In this document: positions 41,281-50,951 of the stretch, piece by piece
Layout: each line of letters opens with the position of its first letter
How positions within the stretch are numbered: the stretch's first letter is position 1
Source of the DNA: an uncultured Acidobacteriaceae bacterium
GTDB lineage: Bacteria > Acidobacteriota > Terriglobia > Terriglobales > Acidobacteriaceae
NCBI GenBank assembly: GCA_937879855.1
Contig: CALFMO010000011.1
Location: 1 to 64,000, forward strand
Direction: 5' to 3'
Length of the DNA: 64,000 nucleotides
The notes under the pieces: model-generated
What the model was told of the DNA's origin: nothing
The model's input: only the letters and a program-made list of their open reading frames with translations
Databases searched by the model: none
Position numbers and translations under genes: made by a program

Positions 41281-42644
41281 TTTTCAGCCTGCTCCAGCGT
41301 CCGAATGACCGCCTCCAGCGTCGCATCCAGCACAATCGGCGGGCGCCGTAACGACTCCAATGCGGCACTGGCGCTTTCGTCTGCGCTGCCTTTAAACAAG
41401 TCGCCACGATGAAATTCCATGGTGAAGTCCGGGTCCTTCAGCAAGTTTCCCGTCAAAACCAACACCACGGTTTCTTCGGGCTTCACGAAGCCCTGCTTCA
41501 CCAGCTTCTTCAACCCCGCAAGCGTAACCGCAGATGCAGGTTCGCACCCGATACCCTCGGCGCCGATCTCCGCCTTAGCCTGGGCAATCTCGATTTCGCT
41601 GACTTGTTCGCACGCACCCGAAGTGGCTTCCAGAACATGGACTGCCTTCTTCCACGAAGCGGGGTTGCCGATTCGAACCGCAGTGGCGCGAGTCTCGGCC
41701 TGCACGCTGATCAGGCGTTTGCCCGCAGCCTCGCGCAGAGTTCGCACCAGCGCATTCGCCCCTTCCGCCTGAATCACCGATAACTTCGGCAGGCGAGAAA
41801 TCAGACCCAAGTCGCGCATTTCCACCAGCGCTTTGCCGATCGCCGAACTATTTCCCAGATTGCCGCCGGGGACAATGATGTGGTCTGGCGGCTGCCAGTC
41901 GAGTTGTTCCAGCAATTCGAGCGCGAGCGTCTTCTGGCCTTCGAGGCGAAACGGATTGATCGAATTTAGCTGGTAGACCGGCGCGCGCGAAACCAGTTCC
42001 TGCAGCAGGCGCAAGCAACCGTCGAAATCGGTGCGCAGCTGGCAGGTCACTGCGCCGTAGTCGAGCGCCTGCGAAAGTTTGCTCCAGGAAATCTTGCCTT
42101 CGGGAACCAGCACCAGGCTGCGCATGCCACCTCGCGCCGCGTAGGCGGCCATCGAGGCGGAGGTATTTCCGGTAGACGCGCAGGCCACCCAGCGGAATCC
42201 GGCGACCCGCGCGAAGGTAGCAGCGACGGTCATGCCGGCGTCTTTGAACGAACCGGTGGGATTCAGTCCCTGATGTTTGGCAAACAGTCGCGGCACACCG
42301 GTGATGCGGGCGCATTGCGGCAGTTCGTACAGTGGCGTGTTGCCCTCGCGCAGAGTGATGGCTTGCTCTTCGCGGGCAAGGGCGGGAAGCGCCTCGCGAA
42401 AGCGCCACACCCCGCTCTGATCAATGGCCGACTGCGAGAGCCGCCGCTGGCGCCAAGCGTCTTTTAAATTTCGCGCCTCGGGCGCAGTTTCTTTCCAGAG
42501 CGGGTAGGTAATTTCCAGCAGATCTCCGCAGTGGGAACACCGGAAATTCTGGCTGGCGTTGTCGCTCAGATCGCCGCACGCGATGCAACGGAAGCGGAAG
42601 GCCGCTTGGCGCACGTCCGGCGTAGAAGTGGAGAGATTAGGCAT
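41277..42644 (-). CDS. thrC: Threonine synthase
   Basis: PLP enzyme converting O-phosphohomoserine to threonine. 455 residues. An N-terminal zinc ribbon (FRCIACGDL and FRCSHCGDL, Cys20/23/36/39) precedes the fold-type II PLP domain, where GLNPTGSFKDAGMTVA holds the PLP Lys134. VPGGNLGNSSAIGKA binds the phosphate. Followed by thrB. Nine bases downstream of a cupin gene, so the operon is cupin-thrC-thrB. Confidence 0.95.
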   Translation of the reverse strand: MPNLSTSTPDVRQAAFRFRCIACGDLSDNASQNFRCSHCGDLLEITYPLWKETAPEARNLKDAWRQRRLSQSAIDQSGVWRFREALPALAREEQAITLREGNTPLYELPQCARITGVPRLFAKHQGLNPTGSFKDAGMTVAATFARVAGFRWVACASTGNTSASMAAYAARGGMRSLVLVPEGKISWSKLSQALDYGAVTCQLRTDFDGCLRLLQELVSRAPVYQLNSINPFRLEGQKTLALELLEQLDWQPPDHIIVPGGNLGNSSAIGKALVEMRDLGLISRLPKLSVIQAEGANALVRTLREAAGKRLISVQAETRATAVRIGNPASWKKAVHVLEATSGACEQVSEIEIAQAKAEIGAEGIGCEPASAVTLAGLKKLVKQGFVKPEETVVLVLTGNLLKDPDFTMEFHRGDLFKGSADESASAALESLRRPPIVLDATLEAVIRTLEQAEK

Positions 42645-42653
42645 GGGCCGGCG

Positions 42654-43121
42654 CTATTTCTTCTCTCGCAGGTACAAGTCGGTCTTGTTAATCCAGTCGG
42701 CGCGCGGAGGATTGAACACATCTAGATCAACCGTATCTTCCATCGCCTCGGCTTTGTGCGGCATGTGCGCCGGGATGCAGAGCACTTCGCCCGCATGTAC
42801 CACAATCTCCTTGCCGTCGATCCAAAACTTGAGGGCTCCGTCAAGAATGTAGGTCAGTTGCTCGTTGTGGTGGCTGTGCTCGGGAACGATGCAGCCCTTC
42901 TTGAGCAACACACGCGCCAGCATGATTTCCTGTCCCACCACGAACTGCCGCTGCAGCAGCGGGTTCAGCTCTTCGAGCGGGATCGTGTGCCACGGAATGT
43001 ATTGCAAAGCAGCGGTACCCGCAGCATGTTTGGTAACGGCGCGTTTTGCGCGCGAATGAGACTTCGTAAGTTTCGCTCCAGCACGCCTCTTCGATAGTGC
43101 CTTCGATTTTGTCTTCGCCAT
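42654..43121 (-). CDS. Cupin-domain protein with basic N-terminal tail
   Basis: 155 residues. The first 38 residues are strongly basic (KTKSKALSKRRAGAKLTKS), then a single cupin fold (about 60-140) with the metal motif HSHHNEQLTYILDGALKFWI and a second half PAHMPHKAEA, giving three His and a Glu as ligands. Cupins of this size may be small isomerases, dioxygenases or binding proteins. It is nine bases upstream of thrC; a role in threonine synthesis is not implied by sequence. Confidence 0.85.
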   Translation of the reverse strand: MAKTKSKALSKRRAGAKLTKSHSRAKRAVTKHAAGTAALQYIPWHTIPLEELNPLLQRQFVVGQEIMLARVLLKKGCIVPEHSHHNEQLTYILDGALKFWIDGKEIVVHAGEVLCIPAHMPHKAEAMEDTVDLDVFNPPRADWINKTDLYLREKK

Positions 43122-43182
43122 AGTGCCGCCCTCTCTGACACGACCAGCCTTACATCGTAGAATACTGGCCTTGACTAGGATT

Positions 43183-43232
43183 TGCTCAGCGATCTCCGCG
43201 ATTTCTCAGCGTTCTTTGCAGTCAAAAGCTTT
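43183..43232. repeat. Dispersed CTCCGCGATCTCAGCG-type repeat, copy 2
   Basis: Contains GCTCAGCGATCTCCGCGATT, CTCAGCGTTCTTTGCAGTC and AAAAGCTTT. Related copies lie at 10521, 45341, 52687 and 63021. It fills the gap between the SDR and cupin genes. Confidence 0.75.
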
Positions 43233-44020
43233 CACAGCCCTTTATACATGCCGCCATCCACCAGCATGGTCTGCCCCGTCACATAAGACGCGCGCTCCGA
43301 CGCCAGCCACACGATGCTCTCGGCGACCTCGCGCGGCTCTCCCAGCCGTTTAAGCGGAGCCTCGGCAGCCCAGGCGTCGAAAAGTTCCCGCTCGTTTTTT
43401 CCGGACGCAGAAGATCGCGCCCTCGCCAACTCCTTTAAACGATCCGTCGCGGTGAAACCGGGCCCGACATTGTTCACCAGAATCCCATCTTTGCCAAACT
43501 CGTTGGCCAGGCTCTTGACGAGTCCAACTACGGCCGCCCGAACTGCATTGGAGAGCACCAGGTCGGCCACCGGCTGCTTGGTCGTGATCGAAGTGATCGT
43601 AATGATTCGGCCCCATTGCTTGCGCTGCATATGAGGAATTACTTCGCGCGCAAAATAAACCGTGCTGAGGAAATTCAGCTCCAGCGCACGCTGCCAATCC
43701 TCCAGTGTGGCCGACAGGAACCCTTTGGCAGGCGGACCGCCAGCGTTTGTCACACAAATATCGACACTCCCGAACTCCCTTGCCACCGCGGCGACGAATC
43801 GGCCGACCGCAGCCGAGTCGCCAACGTCCAAAGGTTCTGCGAAGACCTCCGCGCCGTGCTTTTTTCTGATTTGTTCCGCCGCGGTCTCGAGCGTTTGCGG
43901 GTTGCGCGCGCACATGGCGACCCGGCAGCCCTCGGTTGCGAAGGCCTCGGCAGTGGCAAGGCCAATCCCCTGGCTGGACGCGGCCACCAGGGCGACGCGG
44001 TTTCTCAAACCTAACTCCAT
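43232..44020 (-). CDS. Short-chain dehydrogenase/reductase lacking the catalytic Tyr and Lys
   Basis: 262 residues with a complete Rossmann fold: cofactor loop AASSQGIGLATAEAF (14-28), NAGG (92-95), active-site Ser144 in TITSIT, and the C-terminal signature SYVTGQTMLVDGGMY. Thirteen residues after Ser144, where SDRs carry Tyr and four later Lys (YxxxK), the sequence reads SNAVR (Ser157, Arg161). It may be a catalytically altered or regulatory SDR; related uncharacterised SDRs with LSNAVRA are known to me. Divergent from the trans-sulfuration enzyme gene. Confidence 0.88.
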   Translation of the reverse strand: MELGLRNRVALVAASSQGIGLATAEAFATEGCRVAMCARNPQTLETAAEQIRKKHGAEVFAEPLDVGDSAAVGRFVAAVAREFGSVDICVTNAGGPPAKGFLSATLEDWQRALELNFLSTVYFAREVIPHMQRKQWGRIITITSITTKQPVADLVLSNAVRAAVVGLVKSLANEFGKDGILVNNVGPGFTATDRLKELARARSSASGKNERELFDAWAAEAPLKRLGEPREVAESIVWLASERASYVTGQTMLVDGGMYKGL

Positions 44021-44109
44021 AGCGTGAATGGGGCATTATAAATGGTGCGCGCTGCGCTTTCCCTTGCCCGCCAGAATCTGCGCGATTAATCTTGAAGAAG
44101 CGAGGCAAT

Positions 44110-45309
44110 ATGAAACGGCAAACTCGTCGCCCCGAAACCGCCGCCGTCCACGGCGCCGCGGACCTGGAAAAGAAACACGGTCCGGTCTCCACCCCCATCT
44201 ATCAAACCTCGACCTTCGAAGTCACCGACAACGACGAGCAAGAGCGCGTGACGACTACCGACCGCTACTACACGCGCTGGGGGAATCCCACGAACACGGC
44301 TGCCGAACGGGCGGTCGCCGCCATCGAGGGCGTTGAGGCGGCCCGCACCTTCGCGTCCGGCATGGGCGCAATCACCACCACCATCCTGGCTTTGCTCAAG
44401 GCGGGCGATCACGTAGTCGCACAGCGCGACATCTATGGCGGAGTCACAAAGTTCTTTACGCAATGGCTCCCCAAGATGGGGATTGAAACGACTTTCGTCG
44501 ATACCAATGACCACGAACAGCAGGCCCAGGTAATCCGGCCCAAGACGCGACTGCTCTACCTTGAGTCGCCCACTAATCCCTCGCTGCGCGTGGTCGACTT
44601 TAAGAAAGCTGTAGCCCTGGCCCGCCAGCACCACCTGATCACCATGATCGACAGCACCTTCGGCACGCCCATCAACCAGCACCCGGCGGAGTACGGTATC
44701 GACATAGTCATGCACTCTGGTACGAAGTATTTAAGCGGGCATGCGGACTTGACCTGCGGCGTGGTCGCGGGGCGCAGCGAACTGATGGAACAATTGTGGG
44801 AAACACGGACAACACTGGGCAATTGCATGGATCCGCATGCTTCGTGGCTGCTCATCCGCGGCCTGAAGACGCTCGCCGTGCGTGTAGCGCGCCAGAACGA
44901 AAACGCACTGCGTGTCGCAGAATTTCTCGAGCAACACGCCAAAGTGCGACGCGTGTACTACCCCTTCCTGAAGAGCCATCCGCAGTACACCATTGCGCGC
45001 GAACAAATGAGTGGCGGCGGCGGCATGGTCACGTTTGAGGTCGAAGGCACGGGCGAGGACGCGCGCCGGGTGAGCGAAGCGATGCGACTCTTCACCCTGG
45101 CCACAAGCCTGGGCGGCGTGGAATCGCTGGTGTCGATTCCTGTGCTGACCTCGCACGCCATGATCTCCGCCGATCAGCGCGAAAAGATGGGCGTCACCGA
45201 GCAGATGGTGCGGCTATCCGTCGGGATCGAAAGTGCCGACGATCTGATCGCCGATTTAGAGCACGCGCTCGAAGCCGCCGGCGCTCGCCAGTCCGTGCCA
45301 GTAGGGTAG
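44110..45309 (+). CDS. Trans-sulfuration family PLP enzyme (cystathionine gamma-synthase/methionine gamma-lyase type)
   Basis: 399 residues from ATG 44110, which has GAGG five bases upstream; six more codons are open. The PLP Lys206 lies in MHSGTKYLSGHAD. The Arg-Tyr pair typical of the family is in YTRWGNPTNTAAE (55-67), and the substrate-side motif TLATSLGGVESLVS is intact. Fold-type I enzymes of this group make or break C-S bonds in cysteine and methionine metabolism; which reaction is used cannot be told from sequence. The 89-bp gap to the divergent SDR holds the promoters. Confidence 0.93.
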   Translation: MKRQTRRPETAAVHGAADLEKKHGPVSTPIYQTSTFEVTDNDEQERVTTTDRYYTRWGNPTNTAAERAVAAIEGVEAARTFASGMGAITTTILALLKAGDHVVAQRDIYGGVTKFFTQWLPKMGIETTFVDTNDHEQQAQVIRPKTRLLYLESPTNPSLRVVDFKKAVALARQHHLITMIDSTFGTPINQHPAEYGIDIVMHSGTKYLSGHADLTCGVVAGRSELMEQLWETRTTLGNCMDPHASWLLIRGLKTLAVRVARQNENALRVAEFLEQHAKVRRVYYPFLKSHPQYTIAREQMSGGGGMVTFEVEGTGEDARRVSEAMRLFTLATSLGGVESLVSIPVLTSHAMISADQREKMGVTEQMVRLSVGIESADDLIADLEHALEAAGARQSVPVG

Positions 45310-45340
45310 GACGTTCTCGTCAGTCAGCGGTCGGGGGTTA

Positions 45341-45398
45341 TTCTCCGGGTTCTCCGCGCAATCTCGGCGCGCTCCGCGGTTAAAGGCTTTTGTCTTTT
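45341..45398. repeat. Dispersed CTCCGCGATCTCAGCG-type repeat, copy 3
   Basis: TTCTCCGGGTTCTCCGCGCA, ATCTCGGCGCGCTCCGCGG and TTAAAGGCTTTT. Same family as at 10521, 43183, 52687 and 63021. It lies between two convergent genes. Confidence 0.75.
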
Positions 45399-45500
45399 AA
45401 AAACTTTTCTCTTAAGGCGACCAACGCTCAGGCGATGTTGTCCTCCCAGAAAAAACTGGCCTCTTGCGAGACCAGTTCTGCACTCTGGGGGAAATTCTGT

Positions 45501-48500
45501 CTAGAAGCTGAACCGCGCTCCGAACTGGAACTGCCGCGGAGTGTTGATCGTATTGGTGAGCGGACCGAATGGCGCTCCGCCGCTTGCTGCCATATCTTGT
45601 ACGGTCGGCATTCCGAACTGCGCTTTGTTGGCCACGTTGTAGGAGGAGATATCGAATCGGATATCCTTGTTCTCTCCTAGCTTGAAAATTTTATAGATAG
45701 AAAGATCCAGGTTGCGTGCGCCCATGGTGCGGACGCTGTCGAGGTATGCGGGAGCGTTCCCCGGGACAAATGGGCTGGCGGGATATGCAAAGCAGCTGTT
45801 GTTAACCCATTGGTTCACGGACCGCGTAAAACCGCTCGCCGGATTGCAGATCAGATTCGGCCGCTGATCGAAGTACGAAACGGCTGATACGTTCGGAATG
45901 TTTGATCCCACCGTCGGTGAAGCAATGGGAATGCCCGAGCCGAGATAGAGGATGCCATTCACCACCCAACCCCCTGCGATGGCATTTGCAATCCCATTCA
46001 GATTCACCTTCTGGCCTTTGCCGATGGGCAAGTCGTACGAGGCCTGGCCAGTGAATACGTATCTGACATCCTGCGCACTAACAGAGTGCTCGTACCTCAA
46101 ATCCTTCCAGTCCTGAGGCCGGGCCACGTGGGAACCTACAAAACCCAAGGGAGGATAATCGTCGTCGGTCATGATCTTTCCCCAGGTAAAAGTGGTGAGT
46201 GTCGTGAAGTGGTTGGTCAGCCTCTTCTGAACTTTGGCTTGCATGGAACTGTATTCCGAATCGCCTGCTGGATAGCCGTGAATGACGACGCCGTTGCCGT
46301 CACCGTACCCTCCGCTGCCAAATTGGGGGAAGGGTTGCAGCGCGACCCACAAGGGGACCGTGGAAGCTCCATTGAAGTTGTTGGTGGAAGGCTGAATGGG
46401 TGCCCAAGTGTTGGGGACCATCTGGCACGACGGACTGGAGGTATCGACGCACAACGAAGCGCCGTATTTCTGGATCGTAGCTAAATTAGGATCGTTCAGA
46501 TCGACGCTGCTAAAGGGCAGAAAAAGTCCCCGGCTCCCTACATACCCCAAACTGACGATGACTTGATGGGGCAGTTCATATTCCACGGCGACGTTGAAAT
46601 TGTAGGTCGTGGGCGTGCGCTGCGAGCGTAAAACGGTATTCAAAGTTGTGCCCAAATTATTTGCCAGACCCGCCGGCGCGGAGGTGAAAACCGGGACCAC
46701 TCCACCTGGAAAGGGATTGCTGAGGGAAAAGGGGGCCGTGTAGACCCCAGGTGCGGGTGTTGAACATCCCGAGGCGGCGTTGAAGACCGTATTGCCATCT
46801 GCGTTCAAGCAGGTGGCATTCCAGGTGGTGCTGGAAGAGAAACCATCGGTGTTGGCGCTGGCGCTGGCTACGTTATGAGTACTGGGGCCGTAGTAGAAGC
46901 CTGCGCCTCCGCGCAGCACCAGGTGGGCAATGGGCTGCCAGGCGAAACCCAGGCGAGGTCCAAAGTCGTGCAGATTTGCTGAAAAGGGAGAACGATTGCT
47001 ACCGTTGACGTAGACTTCAGCGCCGGTGTACGAGACGCCATTGAACGTGTTGCTTACGTTAGGATTGAAGTACTCCATCCGGTTGAACCGCTCGTTACGC
47101 CCTCCAAAGATGTCCCAGCGCAGGCCGGCGGTAATGGTCAAAGACTTTGACGCGTGATATGTATCTTCAAAAAAAGCCGCATAGTAGGGGTTGGACTCAG
47201 CCGCGAAAATATCTTTGGTGAAATTCGGGTAGCCGATATTTCCCTCGGAGCCGGGCGACATGCCCATACCCACCAGAATCGAGGCGAAATCGCTGCCGCC
47301 CGAGCCACTTGACACGGATTGATCCGTCGCAGTGATGTCGAAGCCGTATGCGCCCGCCGCGGCTGGCGGCTGGCCAACATTAAGGTAGCGCTTCATCCAC
47401 TCGAAGCCGGTCGAGAACTCATGCTTCCCCCAAATTTTTGTGACGGTCGCGTTGGCATCGCTGTTCTCGCTGGCATAAACGAACGTATTGTAGTCACCGG
47501 TACCGCCGATACCGTTACCCGGGCCTGGATAATCGTTGAAGATCATGAAGGGGAGTTGTTTAAAAGCCTGCTCCGCTGACAGCGAAGAGGGGAAACCTAG
47601 TTTCGTAATGTCAGTGCTGCTGTAGGATGGCGGCCCTCCCTGGTTCTCGTAGTGGCGCGTAAAGGAATAGCGCAAGTTCAGCACAGTCGAGGAGTTGAGG
47701 GTCAAGTCGTCGGCAACCAGTATGTTGCGAGCATTCGTAACGTTCTGCGCGTAGTTGAAATCCCAACCCGGGGGAGGAAAAACGTTGGCCGTGGAGAAGA
47801 TCAGTTTGTCGTACGAGAAGCGGGTGAAAAGTCGCTGCTTTTCGCTCTTGGCCCAATCCACGCGGACGTCGAATCGGTGACCTTTGAACGGATCCAGTCC
47901 CGGCAAGCCGAAGTTATCCGTGACATCCGTGGTCGCTGAGTCGCATGTGGTGGGACTAGGGACATTGCACTTGGGAAAGTGCGACAGATACAACAACCCG
48001 ATGGGATTCGGGTTGGTAATTTTGTTGCCGGGAAATGGCTGCCGGGTACCGTCGGGATTGTCAGGTTGAGTTGGGTCATAAATGGTGAAACCCATGGCCG
48101 AAAAGTCTCCGGTCCTTTCGGCGCTCGTTGGAACGGTGAAATAGTCGATGCCCTCGAACTGCTGCTGTTGCGTGTCCTCGTAATCCGCGAAGAAGAAAAG
48201 TTTGTCTTTCTTAATCGGGCCACCGATGGCGCCACCCTCCTGGTAACGATGAAAGTCAGGAGGCGTGTTGCTCAAGCCCTGCTGTGTCTCGCTTAGCTTA
48301 TTAAAGTACTCGTTCGCCGACAAAGCGTTCGGTCGGAATACCCCGAAGACGTCACCATGAAACCGATTGCTGCCGGATTTACTTACCAGGCTGATCACGC
48401 CCGCGGCACCGCTCTGGTAAGAAGCCGGAGTGTTCTGGGTCTCGACGCGAACTTCCTGAACCCCATCCTCCGGAATGTTCATTGCCGGAATGATGGCGCC

Positions 48501-49181
48501 TGAATTGTTCTCAGCGATTCCGATGGGGCTACCATCGAGCATGTAATAGACGGATCCGACGATGGAACCGTTAATCGTCGCGGAGGAGACGTCGACTCCC
48601 GGACGCCCGATCGAAATATTCTGAACCGACTGCATCGAGTCGCTTGAGTTGGGCGAACCGTTAACCGGAATCACGCCCGCACTCAGTTGGACCAGATCGT
48701 AAACGTTGCGGTACAGCAAGGGGACACGATCAATCTGCTCGGCGGGGATAAGCGTTCCCACAGTGGAATTGGTGGCTTCCACCAGATCGGCTGTTCCCGT
48801 CACGGTCACGGACTCGGTCGAGGCGCCGACCTTGAGCGTGATGTCGGCCTCGGTGGTCTGATCGACGTTGACCGTAATCTTGTCTTGGGTAATGCTGGCA
48901 AAACCGGATTGGTTGACCGTCACCTGGTACATCCCGGGGTTGAGTGAGATGAAGCTGTAGAGTCCGGCGCCGCTGGTGACCGTGTGCTGGATCCCTCCCG
49001 TGGCCTTGTTGAGCAACGTCACCGGCGCTCCGGGAACGACGGCGCCATTGGGATCGGTGACCGTGCCGCTGATGCTGCCTCTGCCGGCTTGGGCAAGTGC
49101 AAGGGAACTCGCGCACAGAAAAAGAATGCAAACTGCGAGACAATTCCGCACAGACGCGACAACCCGATTTTTTCTCGACAT
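45501..49181 (-). CDS. TonB-dependent receptor, Oar-like, with N-terminal carboxypeptidase-regulatory domain
   Basis: 1,226 residues. The signal peptide (AVCILFLCASSLALAQ, cleavage about residue 31) is followed by a CarboxypepD-reg beta-sandwich (35-115; GSISGTVTDPNGAVVPGAPV), a plug domain (about 130-260) and a large barrel of 22-like strands ending in Phe (FQFGARFSF). These receptors import large nutrients, often glycans, across the outer membrane in Acidobacteriota. ATG 49181 has GGGAGGT just before it and fits the signal peptide better than the open frame to 49250. A LacI regulator lies directly upstream and may control it. Confidence 0.95.
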   Translation of the reverse strand: MSRKNRVVASVRNCLAVCILFLCASSLALAQAGRGSISGTVTDPNGAVVPGAPVTLLNKATGGIQHTVTSGAGLYSFISLNPGMYQVTVNQSGFASITQDKITVNVDQTTEADITLKVGASTESVTVTGTADLVEATNSTVGTLIPAEQIDRVPLLYRNVYDLVQLSAGVIPVNGSPNSSDSMQSVQNISIGRPGVDVSSATINGSIVGSVYYMLDGSPIGIAENNSGAIIPAMNIPEDGVQEVRVETQNTPASYQSGAAGVISLVSKSGSNRFHGDVFGVFRPNALSANEYFNKLSETQQGLSNTPPDFHRYQEGGAIGGPIKKDKLFFFADYEDTQQQQFEGIDYFTVPTSAERTGDFSAMGFTIYDPTQPDNPDGTRQPFPGNKITNPNPIGLLYLSHFPKCNVPSPTTCDSATTDVTDNFGLPGLDPFKGHRFDVRVDWAKSEKQRLFTRFSYDKLIFSTANVFPPPGWDFNYAQNVTNARNILVADDLTLNSSTVLNLRYSFTRHYENQGGPPSYSSTDITKLGFPSSLSAEQAFKQLPFMIFNDYPGPGNGIGGTGDYNTFVYASENSDANATVTKIWGKHEFSTGFEWMKRYLNVGQPPAAAGAYGFDITATDQSVSSGSGGSDFASILVGMGMSPGSEGNIGYPNFTKDIFAAESNPYYAAFFEDTYHASKSLTITAGLRWDIFGGRNERFNRMEYFNPNVSNTFNGVSYTGAEVYVNGSNRSPFSANLHDFGPRLGFAWQPIAHLVLRGGAGFYYGPSTHNVASASANTDGFSSSTTWNATCLNADGNTVFNAASGCSTPAPGVYTAPFSLSNPFPGGVVPVFTSAPAGLANNLGTTLNTVLRSQRTPTTYNFNVAVEYELPHQVIVSLGYVGSRGLFLPFSSVDLNDPNLATIQKYGASLCVDTSSPSCQMVPNTWAPIQPSTNNFNGASTVPLWVALQPFPQFGSGGYGDGNGVVIHGYPAGDSEYSSMQAKVQKRLTNHFTTLTTFTWGKIMTDDDYPPLGFVGSHVARPQDWKDLRYEHSVSAQDVRYVFTGQASYDLPIGKGQKVNLNGIANAIAGGWVVNGILYLGSGIPIASPTVGSNIPNVSAVSYFDQRPNLICNPASGFTRSVNQWVNNSCFAYPASPFVPGNAPAYLDSVRTMGARNLDLSIYKIFKLGENKDIRFDISSYNVANKAQFGMPTVQDMAASGGAPFGPLTNTINTPRQFQFGARFSF

Positions 49182-49302
49182 GACCACCTCCCAATCCCAA
49201 ACTCGCGACCCGACATTCACGCGGTCGGCTCCTCGTTCTTCGGAAGACACTACTTCCAGGTGGCAGGAACGACCTGTGACCTGGGGTTATTAAATCGTAT
49301 GA

Positions 49303-49332
49303 ATACTGCGTTTTTTGGATATAAACTGTCAA
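49303..49332 (-). promoter_or_regulatory. Candidate promoter for the TonB receptor
   Basis: On the minus strand a perfect -35 TTGACA (49332-49327) is followed after 18 bases by CAGTAT (49308-49303), a weak -10. It lies between the LacI gene and the receptor start, with a leader of about 115 bases. Confidence 0.4.
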
Positions 49333-49377
49333 GGAAAATGTGGGCTGGGGTGCATCCCCGTTCGCAACGCGAGTGCG

Positions 49378-50424
49378 TTACAGAGGGCTGCGCGTCGACT
49401 CGCGCACCACTAATTCCGGCGCGACTTTGCGGTGTGTGGCGATGATTTCACGCTTTTCCAGTACCCCATTGATCCCGTCCACCACGATCCCTACAGCGGA
49501 CGCTCCCATCGCTTCCATCGGCTGGCGCACGGTGGTGAGTGATGGCGTGTATAGAGCCGAACTGGCGATGTCATCGAACCCAATCACGGAACAGTGTTCA
49601 GGCACTCCTATGCCCGCCTTGCTCAATGCCCGAATCGTCCCGAAGGCGCTCATATCATCGAACGCCAGCAGCGCGGTGAAAACGCGCTTCTGCCGGATCA
49701 GTTCTTCGGTGAGCTTATAACCCGATTCGAAGCTCGACATGGGATCGCGCGATTCAGGAAGCTCCACGACCAGGCGGGGATCAAGCTCCAGTTCGCACTC
49801 TTTGGCGCAAGTGCGGATGCCGCGCCAGCGAGGCGCGCTGTCGGTGAGCGCCTTGGGCCCACGGATGACTGCGATCTTGCGATGACCGAGCGAGTAGAGG
49901 TGTTCGAGCGCCATGTGGCCGCCCATTTCGTTGTCGACGATGACCGAACTCATTGAATCCGTATTCAGTTCACAGCCGATCATCGCGGTCGGGATGCTGC
50001 TCTTTTCCAGATCGCCGAGCAGGTTGATATCGAGCACGAGCCAGTTGGCCAGAACAATCAGGCCTTCGATGCGGCGATCAAGAAGCATTTCCAGGTAGCG
50101 CTCGAAACGGCTGCGCTCGTTGTGGACATCAGTGAGAATGGGAAGATACGACGACTGATACAGAGTATTTTCGATACCGCGCAGCACCAGCGTGCAATAC
50201 GGATCCGTCATATCGAAGACCATGACACCCACCGTATGGCTCCGCTTGCTGCGTAGAGAGCGTGCGAACTGGTTAGGCCGGTATCCAAGTTTCTGCGCCG
50301 CACGTTCAATGCGCTTCTTCGTCACCGCCGGAATGTAGCGGGCTAATGGCGCGTTGTTGAGCACGATCGACACGGTGGTCGACGAAAACCCGCTCTCCTT
50401 CGCCACGTCTCGAATGGTCACCAT
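49378..50424 (-). CDS. LacI-family transcriptional regulator
   Basis: 348 residues. The N-terminal helix-turn-helix (TIRDVAKESGFSSTTVSIVL) and hinge helix region are followed by a periplasmic-binding-protein-like core (VGVMVFDMTDPYCTLVLRGI, SVIVDNEMGGHMALEHLYSL, VIGFDDIASSALYTPSLTTV). The effector would be a sugar or small metabolite. ATG 50424 has AAGG seven bases upstream and begins MVTIRDVA; the open frame to 50622 is not LacI-like. Directly upstream of the TonB receptor, the common pairing for glycan uptake in this phylum. Confidence 0.95.
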   Translation of the reverse strand: MVTIRDVAKESGFSSTTVSIVLNNAPLARYIPAVTKKRIERAAQKLGYRPNQFARSLRSKRSHTVGVMVFDMTDPYCTLVLRGIENTLYQSSYLPILTDVHNERSRFERYLEMLLDRRIEGLIVLANWLVLDINLLGDLEKSSIPTAMIGCELNTDSMSSVIVDNEMGGHMALEHLYSLGHRKIAVIRGPKALTDSAPRWRGIRTCAKECELELDPRLVVELPESRDPMSSFESGYKLTEELIRQKRVFTALLAFDDMSAFGTIRALSKAGIGVPEHCSVIGFDDIASSALYTPSLTTVRQPMEAMGASAVGIVVDGINGVLEKREIIATHRKVAPELVVRESTRSPL

Positions 50425-50951
50425 CGCAGACCTTGCCCCGTCCGAACCATGTAGGACAGCCGTCTCGCCTGTCCGCTTCTGATCTTGCTGAATGCGATTT
50501 CCGGAGCGTCGCAGTTGGCGCTCACGACTGAAAGCGACCCTGCATTCGCGGACACTACAGCAGAGAGCCATACCACTGTCAAGGGCGCCAATCACATTCG
50601 CGACAACCGCAAAACTAAACAACTCATCGAAGCTAGGGATGTTTTATCTAAATACCGCATGTTTGTTGGCGATTGCGATCTGATTCTCGAGCAAGACGGT
50701 TCAGCCCTGTGTGACCCAGCCGCGAAGCGGCGCAAGAATGCAGCCCACGGCGCAAACCGTGGTACAGACTACATGGCCCTGCCTTCGTTCACAAAGCAGA
50801 GTCAGAAGCACACTTCGCTTGAGCCGGACATCGCACTCAACCACGCGGTGATACACTCGACGGTTAGAGAGACCTTACCCGCGACGACTGTCTCTCCCGT
50901 TCCCGCCGTACACGCGACCGTCGTATTCCGTTCTCGCAGGAGGTACCAATC
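50425..50951. other. 527-bp gap between LacI and AsmA genes
   Basis: Divergent promoters are expected here. It holds a repeat resembling that at 56445 (CATGTAGGACAGCCGTCTCG with CCTGTCCGC, 50446-50478). A 156-codon plus-strand frame (50485-50955) has no ribosome site and unlikely composition; I do not call it. No perfect LacI-type operator palindrome is evident. Confidence 0.5.
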
